Shown here piece by piece: positions 53,700 through 61,360 of a stretch of DNA of 64,000 nt. Each line of letters begins with the position of its first letter. The first letter of the stretch is position 1. Below the pieces are notes generated by a model. It saw only the letters and a program-made list of their open reading frames with translations. It was not told the origin of the DNA and searched no databases. Both the position numbers and the translations under genes were made by a program. Origin of the DNA: Alkalicella caledoniensis (lineage in GTDB: Bacteria; Bacillota; Proteinivoracia; Proteinivoracales; Proteinivoracaceae); the NCBI RefSeq assembly GCF_014467015.1, contig NZ_CP058559.1:2294001-2358000 (forward strand), written 5' to 3'.

Positions 53700-53765
53700 C
53701 TATATCACTAAAATAATTAAAAAAGAGCTTATAAGATTAAGCTCTTCTATATGTAATATTCCCAT
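53700..53765 (-). CDS. Candidate leader peptide upstream of the ABC-F gene
   Basis: A 21-codon frame starts with ATG at 53765 (MGILHIEELNLISSF and five further hydrophobic residues) and runs through the attenuator stem, ending 12 bases before the ABC-F start. It has no clear ribosome site, so translation is uncertain. Confidence 0.3.
   Translation of the reverse strand: MGILHIEELNLISSFLIILVI
53711..53746 (-). promoter_or_regulatory. Attenuator terminator before the ABC-F gene
   Basis: On the minus strand AAGAGCTTA-ATCTTA-TAAGCTCTT is followed by TTTAATTATTTT and lies between the likely promoter and the ABC-F start, about 35-60 bases upstream of it. A terminator here must be bypassed for expression. 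Confidence 0.6.
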
Positions 53766-53925
53766 GTAAATTAATTATTATTTTAGTTGCAAGGCTTAGT
53801 AAGGAATCTCAGTTAATCGGATTACTTTCTTTGGGTTTCCTATGTATATCTACGGCTTTTTTGGTTAGATACTGTACAATGTATCAGTAGTTATGATATA
53901 TTAAGGTTAAAATTAAATATTACCG

Positions 53926-54029
53926 TTAAAGGGGAGTAACTACCTATAATAGGGAGATAAAGTCAACAACCGATGGCTAAATAAGCTGTCTGGCTTTATC
54001 CTTTGGACTTTCAAAGCAGTAAGACCTTT
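53926..54029 (+). promoter_or_regulatory. yybP-ykoY (manganese) riboswitch
   Basis: The leader has the hallmark 5' strand AAAGGGGAGTA (53928-53938), the internal GTCAACA (53971-53977), the CTTTGGACTTTCAAAG stem and the 3' strand GTAAGACCTTT, which pairs with the 5' AAAGG. This order is diagnostic for the yybP-ykoY class, which senses Mn2+. The 3' strand of P1 overlaps the 5' arm of the downstream terminator, as expected for an ON switch. Confidence 0.82.
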
Positions 54030-54076
54030 AGCATAGTTTTATCTACAGGATAAAATTGTGCTAAAGGTTTTTTTAA
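54024..54076 (+). terminator. Expression-platform terminator of the Mn riboswitch
   Basis: ACCTTTAGCA-TAGTTTTATC and GATAAAATTGTGCTAAAGGT form a long stem followed by TTTTTTTAATTTT, 50 bases before the transporter start. Confidence 0.85.
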
Positions 54077-54126
54077 TTTTACAAAATAACGAATTAATAG
54101 TTTTATCAAAGAAAGTGAGGTAGGTT

Positions 54127-55083
54127 ATGGAATATTTATTATTAGTTATTGGATTCGGGTTACTTATTAAGGGAGCAGATTATTTTGTGGTAGGTGCATC
54201 TAATATAGCTAGACTACTAAGAATACCTCCTATCCTTATTGGACTTACTGTAGTAGCATTTGGGACAAGTGCACCAGAAGCAGCAGTAAGCATATCTGCG
54301 GCTTTGAATGGGAGTGGAAGTATTACGCTAGGAAACGTAATTGGGAGCAATATCTTTAATGTTTCATTAATTGTTGGAATAGCAGCTATGATTTATCCCC
54401 TTAAAGTAGAAAAACTGACAATATTAAAGGAGATTCCCCTTGCATTATTGTCAGCAACTGTTTTGTTGGTAATGATGGCAGATAGGAAACTTCAAAATTT
54501 AGATCAAAACCTTCTAACTAGGTCTGACGGACTTATTCTCCTAGGGTTTCTCTGCGTTTTTGTATACTACATTATAGAGATTGCTCTTAATAGTCGAGAG
54601 AAAACAAAATCAGAAGATCATATGTTGGACAAGAAGAATGCTAGTAAAAGTGTGATATTCACATTTTTAGGTCTTGTAGGAGTAGTTCTTGGAGGAGATA
54701 TAGTAGTCAAAAATGGTATTAGAATTGCCTTGACACTAGGGTTAAGTGAAACCTTAGTAGGATTAACCATAGTTGCTATAGGAACATCTTTGCCTGAATT
54801 GATCACTTCTATTACTGCTGCTTTGAGAAAAGAGAGTGAGATTGCATTAGGAAATATCGTAGGAAGCAATATATTTAATACCTTATTTGTATTAGGCACT
54901 TCTTCTACCATATCTCCTGTGCTGGTAGCCAATGAAATGTTTTTGGATGCCATTGTAATGATATTAGTAACCTTAGTTCTACTCCTATTAGCATCTAGCA
55001 ATAGAAGAATATCGAAAGTTGAAGGGTTATCCCTTACGATAGCATACGTAATCTATACTATTTATATTATTATAAGAAATTAG
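54127..55083 (+). CDS. CaCA-superfamily cation exchanger (YrbG-like), likely Mn-controlled
   Basis: The 318-residue membrane protein has two inverted repeats with the alpha motifs VVAFGTSAPEAAVS/ITLGNVIGSNIFN and VVAIGTSLPELITS/IALGNIVGSNIFN. The family exchanges Ca2+ for Na+ or H+. Because a yybP-ykoY riboswitch controls it, Mn2+ export is a reasonable inference. ATG follows AAAGTGAGG. Single-gene unit. Confidence 0.9.
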   Translation: MEYLLLVIGFGLLIKGADYFVVGASNIARLLRIPPILIGLTVVAFGTSAPEAAVSISAALNGSGSITLGNVIGSNIFNVSLIVGIAAMIYPLKVEKLTILKEIPLALLSATVLLVMMADRKLQNLDQNLLTRSDGLILLGFLCVFVYYIIEIALNSREKTKSEDHMLDKKNASKSVIFTFLGLVGVVLGGDIVVKNGIRIALTLGLSETLVGLTIVAIGTSLPELITSITAALRKESEIALGNIVGSNIFNTLFVLGTSSTISPVLVANEMFLDAIVMILVTLVLLLLASSNRRISKVEGLSLTIAYVIYTIYIIIRN

Positions 55084-55148
55084 TTAAGGGGTATTAACTT
55101 AAATTGCCTACTCCATGAGACAGGTGAAGAGATTTCTTCCTGAGAAAG

Positions 55149-55176
55149 AAGGGTTAGAGGTAATACTATGTTTTAA
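55149..55176 (+). repeat. rlmD-tail scar 7 (short)
   Basis: GAAGGGTTAGAGGTAATACT and ATGTTTTAA give the rlmD frame RRVRGNTMF-stop, compared with TRVKVNTMF in the native tail. A terminator follows, as after the other copies. Confidence 0.5.
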
Positions 55177-55190
55177 TATATATAATAAAT

Positions 55191-55230
55191 GAGCCTATAG
55201 GTTATGTAAGTACCCATAGGCTTTATTTTA
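55191..55230 (+). terminator. Terminator after scar 7
   Basis: GAGCCTATAGG pairs with CCCATAGGCTT and is followed by TATTTTA. The remaining gap to 55383 shows no gene. Confidence 0.7.
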
Positions 55231-55383
55231 AAACTGTTAAAGCGTTAAATACCTATTATATTAGAGAGTGATTGTTATCATACTTAGTATAGCCTCCTTT
55301 AGTTTAGACATGGGAGTTTTGGGTTATAGAATAAAAGGAACTGGGTTGAAAAATGCAGGAAAAATGACAGTACTTAGATCGGA

Positions 55384-55422
55384 AAAAACTATACACCACA
55401 ATTCTGTGGTGTATAGTTTTTT
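55384..55422. terminator. Terminator of the ric unit
   Basis: AAAAACTATACACCACA-ATTC-TGTGGTGTATAGTTTTTT is a perfect long stem with T runs on both strands, directly after the minus-strand ric stop. Confidence 0.9.
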
Positions 55423-55426
55423 GATT

Positions 55427-56206
55427 CTAAGATAAAATTGCCTTTTCTAAATGTACAAGTACTTCTTTATATTTTAGGGAAGTATCCGCCAACTCTTGAT
55501 TAACTTTACTAAATTGAGTGAACAGCTGACCTACTTGCTTACTGGAAAGTTTTCTATCTATCCAAGGGAATAAGATTTCATCTTCTTTTTTAATGTGCTC
55601 TGTTAGCATGTCTTTAAATGCATTTAGATGTTTAATAGCTTTTTGTGCATCCTTTTCCTCAGCGGCCTCTAGGATAAGCGCGACATTCTCTCTTCCAAAA
55701 ACATGGTCATCTAACATGATCTTGATAATCTCCGACTCTTGCTCCACCAGTCCAAACAATATATTTTCTTCCTTGCCATGGTGGAGTTCGTCAGCATAGT
55801 GTCTACAAAAAAGTGCTCCTTGTTTAACTTCAGCCCAGATATCTCTTTTGCCATCCTGTAGTATTTCGACTACCTTCGGAACTAGGGCGAGCCATCTTTT
55901 AATCAGTACATGCTCATCTACTAATTCCTTTACAGGAGGAGAATAGACTATTTCAGTGACTTGGGGTGAATTAACTTCTACTTTTGCTTTAACAACTTCT
56001 CTATGGGAATATATTTCTTTTTCTATCTGATACATCATTTCAGCTTCATCTTCTGGTTGTAGATTGTGAATTCCCACAACATCCCCTAGGATACATGTTC
56101 CCGGGTTACATGTGGTGCAGCCTATATTAAAGTTATTTAAAATATCTCCAACCTTGGGGTATTGTTTTATGACTTCCTGTATTCCTGTGTTAAGCCATTT
56201 TTCCAT
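55427..56206 (-). CDS. Ric/ScdA-type di-iron protein (DUF542 plus hemerythrin)
   Basis: The 259-residue cytoplasmic protein has an N-terminal DUF542-type domain with CTTCNPGTC and a C-terminal hemerythrin-like domain. The di-iron ligands are in DEHVLIKRW, CRHYADELHHGKEENILF, DDHVFGREN and EHIKKEDEILFPW. Ric proteins repair iron-sulfur clusters damaged by nitric oxide or peroxide. It is cotranscribed with the Cys-rich gene 12 bases upstream, and an FNR-like box precedes the pair. Confidence 0.85.
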   Translation of the reverse strand: MEKWLNTGIQEVIKQYPKVGDILNNFNIGCTTCNPGTCILGDVVGIHNLQPEDEAEMMYQIEKEIYSHREVVKAKVEVNSPQVTEIVYSPPVKELVDEHVLIKRWLALVPKVVEILQDGKRDIWAEVKQGALFCRHYADELHHGKEENILFGLVEQESEIIKIMLDDHVFGRENVALILEAAEEKDAQKAIKHLNAFKDMLTEHIKKEDEILFPWIDRKLSSKQVGQLFTQFSKVNQELADTSLKYKEVLVHLEKAILS

Positions 56207-56218
56207 AGTTTACACCTC

Positions 56219-56674
56219 TTATAACCATTCTTCTCTAAGGATTTCACCTTGAAGAGAAACTACAATAGTTTTTACAGGTACCTTGCGACTGGACTTTTCA
56301 AGTGCTTGTTTTGCGATTTGCACTAGACCCATACAGCATGGTACTTGCATGATTATTACAGTGATTGTATTTGCATCGGAAACTTCCATAAAGTTTTTGA
56401 TTTTTTCAACATAGATCTCTTGATTACTATCTAGCTTTGGACAAGCAATAGCAAGACTGTGATCTTTAAGGTGATCCTTATGGAAATCTGCAACTGTATA
56501 AGCTACACAGTCAGCACTTATTAGAATATCTGCTTCTTTATAGTAAGGGGCCTCAGGTGACACTAAGTGTAACTGAACTGGCCATTGTCTTAACTGGGAT
56601 TCTCTTTTACCTTCTTCTTTAACTACCTTTTTATTAAACTCTTGCATTTGTGATCCTGGACAACATCCTGACAT
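56219..56674 (-). CDS. Small Cys-rich protein, probable Fe-S protein
   Basis: The 151-residue protein has Cys in SGCCPGS, SADCVAYT, IACPKLD and VPCCMGLVQ, enough to hold an iron-sulfur cluster. The fold recalls small ferredoxin-like proteins coded next to Ric and hybrid-cluster proteins. The function is not established. ATG 56674 follows AAGGAGG. It is the first gene of the ric unit. Confidence 0.6.
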   Translation of the reverse strand: MSGCCPGSQMQEFNKKVVKEEGKRESQLRQWPVQLHLVSPEAPYYKEADILISADCVAYTVADFHKDHLKDHSLAIACPKLDSNQEIYVEKIKNFMEVSDANTITVIIMQVPCCMGLVQIAKQALEKSSRKVPVKTIVVSLQGEILREEWL

Positions 56675-56749
56675 TTTTATATTCCTCCTTAAATTCCTTT
56701 AGTTGAGTTTCTATACTTATACTATAAGGGAACTAAGGAAAGGCTTCAG

Positions 56750-56761
56750 TGATTTAAATCA
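56750..56761. promoter_or_regulatory. FNR/CRP-type box
   Basis: TGATTTAAATCA is a perfect palindrome of the FNR half-site type (TTGAT-N4-ATCAA), 76 bases before the start of the Cys-rich gene. It is set in a longer imperfect repeat with CACTGAA. Confidence 0.5.
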
Positions 56762-56784
56762 TATTCAGTGCCAATTATTACTTG

Positions 56785-56949
56785 CTCATTTCTAGTGGGA
56801 TGCTGAGTTCTTTTTTTAAAAATTTGTGGGTTTTCCATTAAAAGAGACAGAACACGCCGTTGCCCACGGAAAACTCCGCCACCCGGCAAATTGAGTTTCA
56901 AATAGCTTTTTAATAAGACTGCTGTCTTTAAAAGTTGAGTGTGTACCAT
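56785..56949 (-). pseudogene. MarR-like regulator remnant
   Basis: On the minus strand the frame reads HTQLLKTAVLLKSYLKLNLP, then FRGQRRVLSLLMENPQI. After a frameshift it continues KELSIPLEMSK-stop. This is the N-terminal third of a MarR-type regulator; the recognition helix and the rest are missing. Confidence 0.55.
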
Positions 56950-57104
56950 TGGAGTCGGAGTAGGTATGTCATAAGTTTATGTTATACTGCATTAGATAAA
57001 ACTTTCACAAGGTGATGACTATACCCTATGTGTTAGGATAGTTGTCGTATAGAAATTGATGTATAATAGAAAAAATACGACAATGAACCTAAGGAGAGAG
57101 AATA

Positions 57105-57599
57105 ATGCCTAGAACTAGCAAGTATAGTCAAGATTTTATAGATACAGTTTTAAAGAGGCTTGAGCCCCCTTCATCAGAGACAGTGAATGATTTATCAGAA
57201 GAGTTAGGGATACCAAGCTCAACTATCTATACATGGGTAAAAAGGAGCAATGGTAGTTTAAGAAAGCAAAAACCAAAGGATAAGTGGACATCTAAGGATA
57301 AGTTTCATGTTGTTTTAGAGACAGCCACTCTATCGGAACTGCAACTAGCAGAGTATTGTAGGAGAAAAGGTCTTTATGTAGAGGAAGTTAAAGCTTGGAA
57401 AGAGCAATGTCTTAATGCAAATAATGAACCTGTAGAAGATACTAAGAAGATAAAGAGTGAGCTTAAAGAAGAGAAAATAAAAGCTAAAGAGCTAGAAAAA
57501 GAGCTTCGGATGAAAGAAAAGGCATTAGCTGAAACGGCTGCCTTATTGGTACTTAGAAAAAAGGCAAACGCGATTTGGGGGGACCCCGAGGAAGACTGA
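57105..57599 (+). CDS. IS3-like OrfA
   Basis: The 164-residue protein has an N-terminal HTH (VNDLSEELGIPSSTIYTWVK) and a Leu/Lys/Glu-rich coiled coil (residues 115-155), typical of IS3-family OrfA DNA-binding proteins. The 3' end overlaps orfB by 25 bases. ATG follows AAGGAGAGAG. Confidence 0.85.
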   Translation: MPRTSKYSQDFIDTVLKRLEPPSSETVNDLSEELGIPSSTIYTWVKRSNGSLRKQKPKDKWTSKDKFHVVLETATLSELQLAEYCRRKGLYVEEVKAWKEQCLNANNEPVEDTKKIKSELKEEKIKAKELEKELRMKEKALAETAALLVLRKKANAIWGDPEED

Positions 57600-58663
57600 T
57601 CAGTGACTCAGATCGTGTTGAAGCAGTAAAGCTGATCAAAGAGGCCGTAGATAGTGGTGCTAGATTAAGACCAGCCTGTGCAGAGCTTAATATAAGCGAT
57701 AGAACCTATCAGCGTTGGTCTAAGGGAAATGAAGTGAAAAAGGATCAACGTCCGTTGGCGCAAAGGCCTGTTCCCAAAAACAAGTTAAGCGATGAAGAAC
57801 GCTCCATAATACTAGATACGGTAAATAGCCCCGAGTACGCTGACCTACCTCCCTCTCAGATTGTACCGAAGTTAGCTAACGAGGGTAAATATCTTGCTTC
57901 CGAATCGACAATTTACCGAATATTGAGAGAAGAAAAAATGAATGCACATAGATCTAAAACTAAAGAGCCTATAAAAAAGGAAGCTCCTACACATATTGCG
58001 ACAGCTCCAAATAAGGTATGGACATGGGACATAACCTGGTTGAATGCTTCTGTAAAAGGTGCTTACTTTAAGCTATATTTAATCTTGGATATGTTTAGTA
58101 GAATGATAGTGGCGTACGAAGTTTGGGAGTCAGAAAAAGCAGAATATGCAGAGCAACTAGTAAGAAAAGCAACCTTGTCACAAGGCATAGCTGGAAGACC
58201 CCTGGTCCTTCATTCTGATAACGGTAGCCCAATGAAAGCTGCTACATTTCAAGCAACCCTAGAAAAGCTTGGTATCCAAAGCTCATTTTCTAGACCTAGG
58301 GTAAGTAATGATAATCCGTACTCTGAATCACTATTTAAAACGATGAAGTATGTTCCGAAGTACCCTACTATAGGGTTTCAATCAATAGATGAAGCAAGGA
58401 AATGGGTAAGAAAATTTGTAAGTTGGTACAACAACGAGCATTTGCATAGTGGTATTAAGTTTATAACACCCTATCAGAGACATTACGGTCTCGATAAGGC
58501 AATAATGGCTAAACGTATCGAAGCTTATAAACTAGCTCAACGAAAGCATCCTGAAAGGTGGGCTAGACATATCAGAAATTGGGAGTTGCCAGAGTTTGTG
58601 GCACTAAATCCTATTAAGGATGAAGAAGCCGTGGAACTTATTAGTCAGGAAGAGCAAGTGTAA
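57575..58663 (+). CDS. IS3-like OrfB transposase (rve domain)
   Basis: The roughly 362-residue frame has an HTH_21-like region and an integrase core with Asp in TWDITWL, Asp in LHSDNGSP and Glu in NPYSESLFK. It lies in -1 register relative to orfA. The overlap contains TTTGGGGGGACC and an upstream A6G run, either of which could be the slippage site for an OrfAB fusion. No own start with a ribosome site is evident. Confidence 0.85.
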   Translation: MGGPRGRLISDSDRVEAVKLIKEAVDSGARLRPACAELNISDRTYQRWSKGNEVKKDQRPLAQRPVPKNKLSDEERSIILDTVNSPEYADLPPSQIVPKLANEGKYLASESTIYRILREEKMNAHRSKTKEPIKKEAPTHIATAPNKVWTWDITWLNASVKGAYFKLYLILDMFSRMIVAYEVWESEKAEYAEQLVRKATLSQGIAGRPLVLHSDNGSPMKAATFQATLEKLGIQSSFSRPRVSNDNPYSESLFKTMKYVPKYPTIGFQSIDEARKWVRKFVSWYNNEHLHSGIKFITPYQRHYGLDKAIMAKRIEAYKLAQRKHPERWARHIRNWELPEFVALNPIKDEEAVELISQEEQV

Positions 58664-58842
58664 TCACAAGACTAGATTTGGCGAAGCGTATCATTTACTT
58701 GGAGAGGCCCACATGGTAGCCTGTTGAAAAGGCAGGACTTATTATTTATGGGCATGCCTTTAAGGACCGGGCAGAGGCTCCATGTCAATGACAAATCGGG
58801 TCCAGAACTCATAATTATTTTTATTAAAATGCGACAACTTTA

Positions 58843-58871
58843 TTGACAAACACCGCTATATATGTTATTAT
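58843..58871 (+). promoter_or_regulatory. Hybrid promoter: -35 in the IS end, -10 outside
   Basis: TTGACA (58843-58848) is the last hexamer of the right inverted repeat; TATTAT lies exactly 17 bases on (58866-58871). It points at the selenoprotein gene 30 bases downstream. Confidence 0.65.
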
Positions 58872-58902
58872 ATTCACAAGTAAATTTTAAGGAGGTATCT
58901 AA

Positions 58903-59547
58903 ATGCGAGAAGAAAATCAAATTTCAAGGAAAAAGTTTCTTAAAGGGGTAGGGGCTACAGTTGCAAGTGTAGCAGTAGTGGGAACTATTGGGTCTGTACT
59001 AGCAGGATGCTCATCAGAAGCATCAGCGGATGTTGAAAAAGCGCAATGGCCATATCCTTACCAAAAGGTTGACTCCGCCGAGGCAGAGAAAATTGCTTAT
59101 AAAGGATACAAAGAAAAGGGTGGCTGAGGCATCGGCGTAGCCGACGGTCTGTTCGGCTTAATGGCAAAGGAAGTAGGATATCCTTACAATCAAGTACCTA
59201 TAGAAGCTTTTCAAAATGCAGGGGGAGGATATGGTCAAGGGACTCTTTGTGGTGCCTTAGGAGCAGCTTTTGCCTTTGTAGGTGCAGTTTGTGATCAGGA
59301 AACAGCAAAGAAGATAGTTTCAGAGCTTTCAAGGTGGTATAAAGTAGCAGAATTCCCTATTTATCAACCAGGTACACAGAATCCAACGACAGTAGCTGAG
59401 TCTGTTTTATGCTCAGAATCAGTTCTCAAGTTTATGGACGTAGCTGGAGTTGAGCACGGTTCAGATGAAAGGAAGGAACGTTGTGCAGGTCTTACAGCGG
59501 ATGTAGCTAAAAAGACAATAGAATTATTAAATGCCGAGATTGGATAG
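58903..59547 (+). CDS. Tat-exported selenoprotein of the C_GCAxxG_C_C family (UGA = Sec at residue 75)
   Basis: Translation of 58903-59547 gives 214 residues if the in-frame TGA at 59125-59127 is read as selenocysteine; there is no other stop. Residues 1-36 form a Tat-like signal (SRKKFLKG, then a hydrophobic stretch) ending in the lipobox LAGC. The joint reads KEKGG-U-GIGVADGLFGLMAKEVG, the place where homologues have Cys, followed by TLCGALGAA (the GCAxxG part) and two later Cys (VLCSES, ERCAGL). A SECIS-like hairpin follows the UGA. RK replaces the usual RR. tatA and tatC follow. ATG lies after AAGGAGG. The redox substrate is unknown. Confidence 0.9.
59128..59160 (+). promoter_or_regulatory. 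Bacterial SECIS element
   Basis: Twelve bases after the UGA begins GCCGA-CGGTCTGT-TCGGC (59140-59157), a perfect 5-bp GC stem whose loop contains GGTCTG, as in the E. coli fdhF SECIS. The stretch is strikingly GC-rich for this genome. Confidence 0.8.
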
Positions 59548-59581
59548 TTATCATTACTTACTAGGTTAAGAAGGATGGAGA

Positions 59582-59645
59582 GCATTTGGTTGATATCTCA
59601 TTTGATAATTAACCCTCCCAAATAGGTATCACCAAATGCATTTTC
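59582..59645 (+). terminator. Long hairpin after the selenoprotein gene
   Basis: GCATTTGGTTGATA pairs with TATCACCAAATGC (one bulge) over about 30 bases and is followed by ATTTTCTT. Confidence 0.6.
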
Positions 59646-59731
59646 TTATCCTTACTTCAGGAAAATTAGAATGATTTTTTAGTTAGTGATTTATATGAGT
59701 GCAAATTTACTCGTTCTTACCCTTGAAAATA

Positions 59732-59762
59732 AGTACTTCTATAGGTAGCCTATAGAAGTACT
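59732..59762 (+). terminator. Perfect 14-bp hairpin before tatA
   Basis: AGTACTTCTATAGG-TAG-CCTATAGAAGTACT. There is no T run after it, so it may be a processing or stabilising structure that sets the relative levels of the selenoprotein and TatAC. Confidence 0.55.
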
Positions 59763-59813
59763 ATAAATAATTAGATATTCTTTGATAGGATAGAAAAGAT
59801 AGGAGGAAAATCT

Positions 59814-59999
59814 ATGTTCGGGAAAATTGGTGTGTCAGAACTTATTTTGATACTGGCTATAGCCCTTGTAATTTTTGGTCCCTCCAAACTGCCTGAAGTT
59901 GGTAAATCAATTGGAAAGGCTATAAAAGAATTCAAATCCCATGCAAATAAAGTAACAGAAGATTTACAGGTGGATTCTGATGTTCAAGAAAAGAAGTAA
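59814..59999 (+). CDS. tatA: Sec-independent translocase TatA
   Basis: The 61-residue protein has one N-terminal membrane helix ([24 protein letters not shown]) with the conserved FGPSKLP hinge, an amphipathic helix and a charged tail. It forms the pore-like part of the Tat exporter. ATG follows AGGAGG. It overlaps tatC by 20 bases. Its place right after a gene for a Tat-signal protein suggests a dedicated TatAC pair. Confidence 0.93.
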   Translation: MFGKIGVSELILILAIALVIFGPSKLPEVGKSIGKAIKEFKSHANKVTEDLQVDSDVQEKK

Positions 60000-60714
60000 T
60001 CAAGTACAAGAAAAAGAAATGACATTAGTAGGACATCTAGCTGAATTGAGAAAGAGGATAATATATTCTGCTATCTTCTTTCTTTTGTCTGCAGTCTTTT
60101 GCTATAATTTTTCCACAAGGATAATTAACGAAATAGTGGATATAGCAAAGGATGTAGAATTTATTTTCATTGCCCCCGCTGAACTATTTATGTCCCATAT
60201 TAAGCTCGCACTAACGGGAGGTTTAATTATTTCTTTACCCTTTTTAACATTTCAAATATGGTTGTTTGTTGTACCTGGGATGAAAAAGAGAGAGAAAAGG
60301 TATATTCTATTATCATTATTTATGGGAGGCATGTTTTTTGTTGCTGGTGCTGTATTTGCGTATATGATCGTTATACCAATAATACTGAAATTCTTTATAG
60401 GATTTCAGACAGACGCAATTAAACCCATGATTACTTTTAGTAATTATCTAAACTTTATATTTAGTACCATTCTTTCATTTGGAGCTGTTTTTGAACTACC
60501 CATTGTAATGATTCTATTAACTCGCTTTGGGATTCTTAAAGTAAGTTTCTTGAAAAAAAGCAGAAAGTATATCATATTGATAATAATCGTATTATCAGCT
60601 CTATTAACACCACCGGATATCATTTCTCAAATACTTCTGTCCGGTCCTATGATATTACTTGCTGAATTTGGGATACTATTATCTAGCTTAGTAGAAAAGA
60701 AAAAGAAAGAATAG
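59980..60714 (+). CDS. tatC: Sec-independent translocase TatC
   Basis: The 244-residue protein has six membrane segments and the TatC hallmarks HLAELRKRI at the N-terminus, [16 protein letters not shown], the loop [12 protein letters not shown] and [15 protein letters not shown]. It recognises twin-arginine signals. ATG lies inside tatA after AGGTGG. With tatA it makes a minimal two-component system of the Gram-positive type. Confidence 0.95.
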   Translation: MFKKRSNQVQEKEMTLVGHLAELRKRIIYSAIFFLLSAVFCYNFSTRIINEIVDIAKDVEFIFIAPAELFMSHIKLALTGGLIISLPFLTFQIWLFVVPGMKKREKRYILLSLFMGGMFFVAGAVFAYMIVIPIILKFFIGFQTDAIKPMITFSNYLNFIFSTILSFGAVFELPIVMILLTRFGILKVSFLKKSRKYIILIIIVLSALLTPPDIISQILLSGPMILLAEFGILLSSLVEKKKKE

Positions 60715-60777
60715 TTTAAGTAGAATTTATAACATAAAAGCCAAAAAAATATAGTGAATTTGAGAGGAGATTTTAAA

Positions 60778-61188
60778 ATGAAGAAAATATTAGTTTTAAT
60801 GTTAATTGCACTTATGTTCATGACATTAACTGGATGTGGAGCTAGTGATTCTCAAGAATCAAATGGAGAAAATCCTCCTGTGAGTGAAAATAACGACTCG
60901 GGCTCTGATGAAGTGGTAGAATATATTGATGGGGTGTATGAAGGGGAAAGTTACGGCTACAAAGCTCAAATAAAGGTTAGTGTAGAGGTAACTGATGGAA
61001 AAATAAGCAAAGTAGAGATTTTAGAGCAAGATGAAACTGAATCAATCGCTGGCCCTGCCCTAGAGCAAACACCTTCTGCCATTGTTGAAAAAAACTCAAC
61101 TGACGTTGAGGTAGTATCTGGAGCGACGTTAACCAGTGAGGGAATAATCAATGCTGTTAAAAATGCCTTAGAAAATGCCAAAAAATAA
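60778..61188 (+). CDS. FMN-binding lipoprotein
   Basis: The 136-residue protein has a lipoprotein signal (LMLIALMFMTLTGCG, Cys at about residue 18), a short Ser/Glu/Asn-rich linker and one FMN-bind domain. The motif SGATLTS near residue 118 matches the D/S-G-A-T-x-T/S site where ApbE attaches FMN to Thr. It would sit outside the membrane and pass electrons. ATG 60778 follows GAGAGGAG. Its position between tatC and the YedE genes suggests it serves the selenoprotein or the imported sulfur/selenium compound. Confidence 0.82.
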   Translation: MKKILVLMLIALMFMTLTGCGASDSQESNGENPPVSENNDSGSDEVVEYIDGVYEGESYGYKAQIKVSVEVTDGKISKVEILEQDETESIAGPALEQTPSAIVEKNSTDVEVVSGATLTSEGIINAVKNALENAKK

Positions 61189-61200
61189 GTTTATTAGCAT

Positions 61201-61238
61201 AAAACTGAATCCCCTAGCTGGGGTTCAGTTTTCTTTAA
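61201..61238 (+). terminator. Terminator after the FMN-binding gene
   Basis: AAAACTGAATCCCC-TAGCT-GGGGTTCAGTTTT is a perfect 14-bp stem followed by CTTTAAT. The next genes may have their own promoter in the 61240-61360 gap. Confidence 0.88.
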
Positions 61239-61360
61239 TCGTCTTTCCATATTTTCACAGAGGAGATTTTTCAGGATTTGTCGAATATAAAGTTTAACTG
61301 GTGAATTATTTCACACTAGTTTATTTAGAAAATATTTCAGTAAGCTCAGGGGGTGGTACT

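Larger units (their letters stand above)
57031..58848 (+). mobile_element. IS3-like insertion sequence
   Basis: The ends TGTTAGGATAGTTGTCGTAT (57031-57050) and, inverted, TGTCAATAAAGTTGTCGCAT (58829-58848) match at 15 of 20 positions and start with TG. Between them are two overlapping transposase frames in 0 and -1 register. I found no clear target duplication, so the exact ends are provisional. Confidence 0.75.

Noticed and set aside
53780-53803. Possible further rlmD-tail scar (GTTGCAAGGCTTAGTAAGG)
   Set aside because: Only about 15 bases match and neither the NTMF end nor a terminator follows. It is too weak to count.
59161-59547. A separate 128-residue gene starting at ATG 59161
   Set aside because: It has no ribosome binding site, lacks the N-terminal part of its family, and is in frame with the upstream gene across one UGA with a SECIS-like hairpin.
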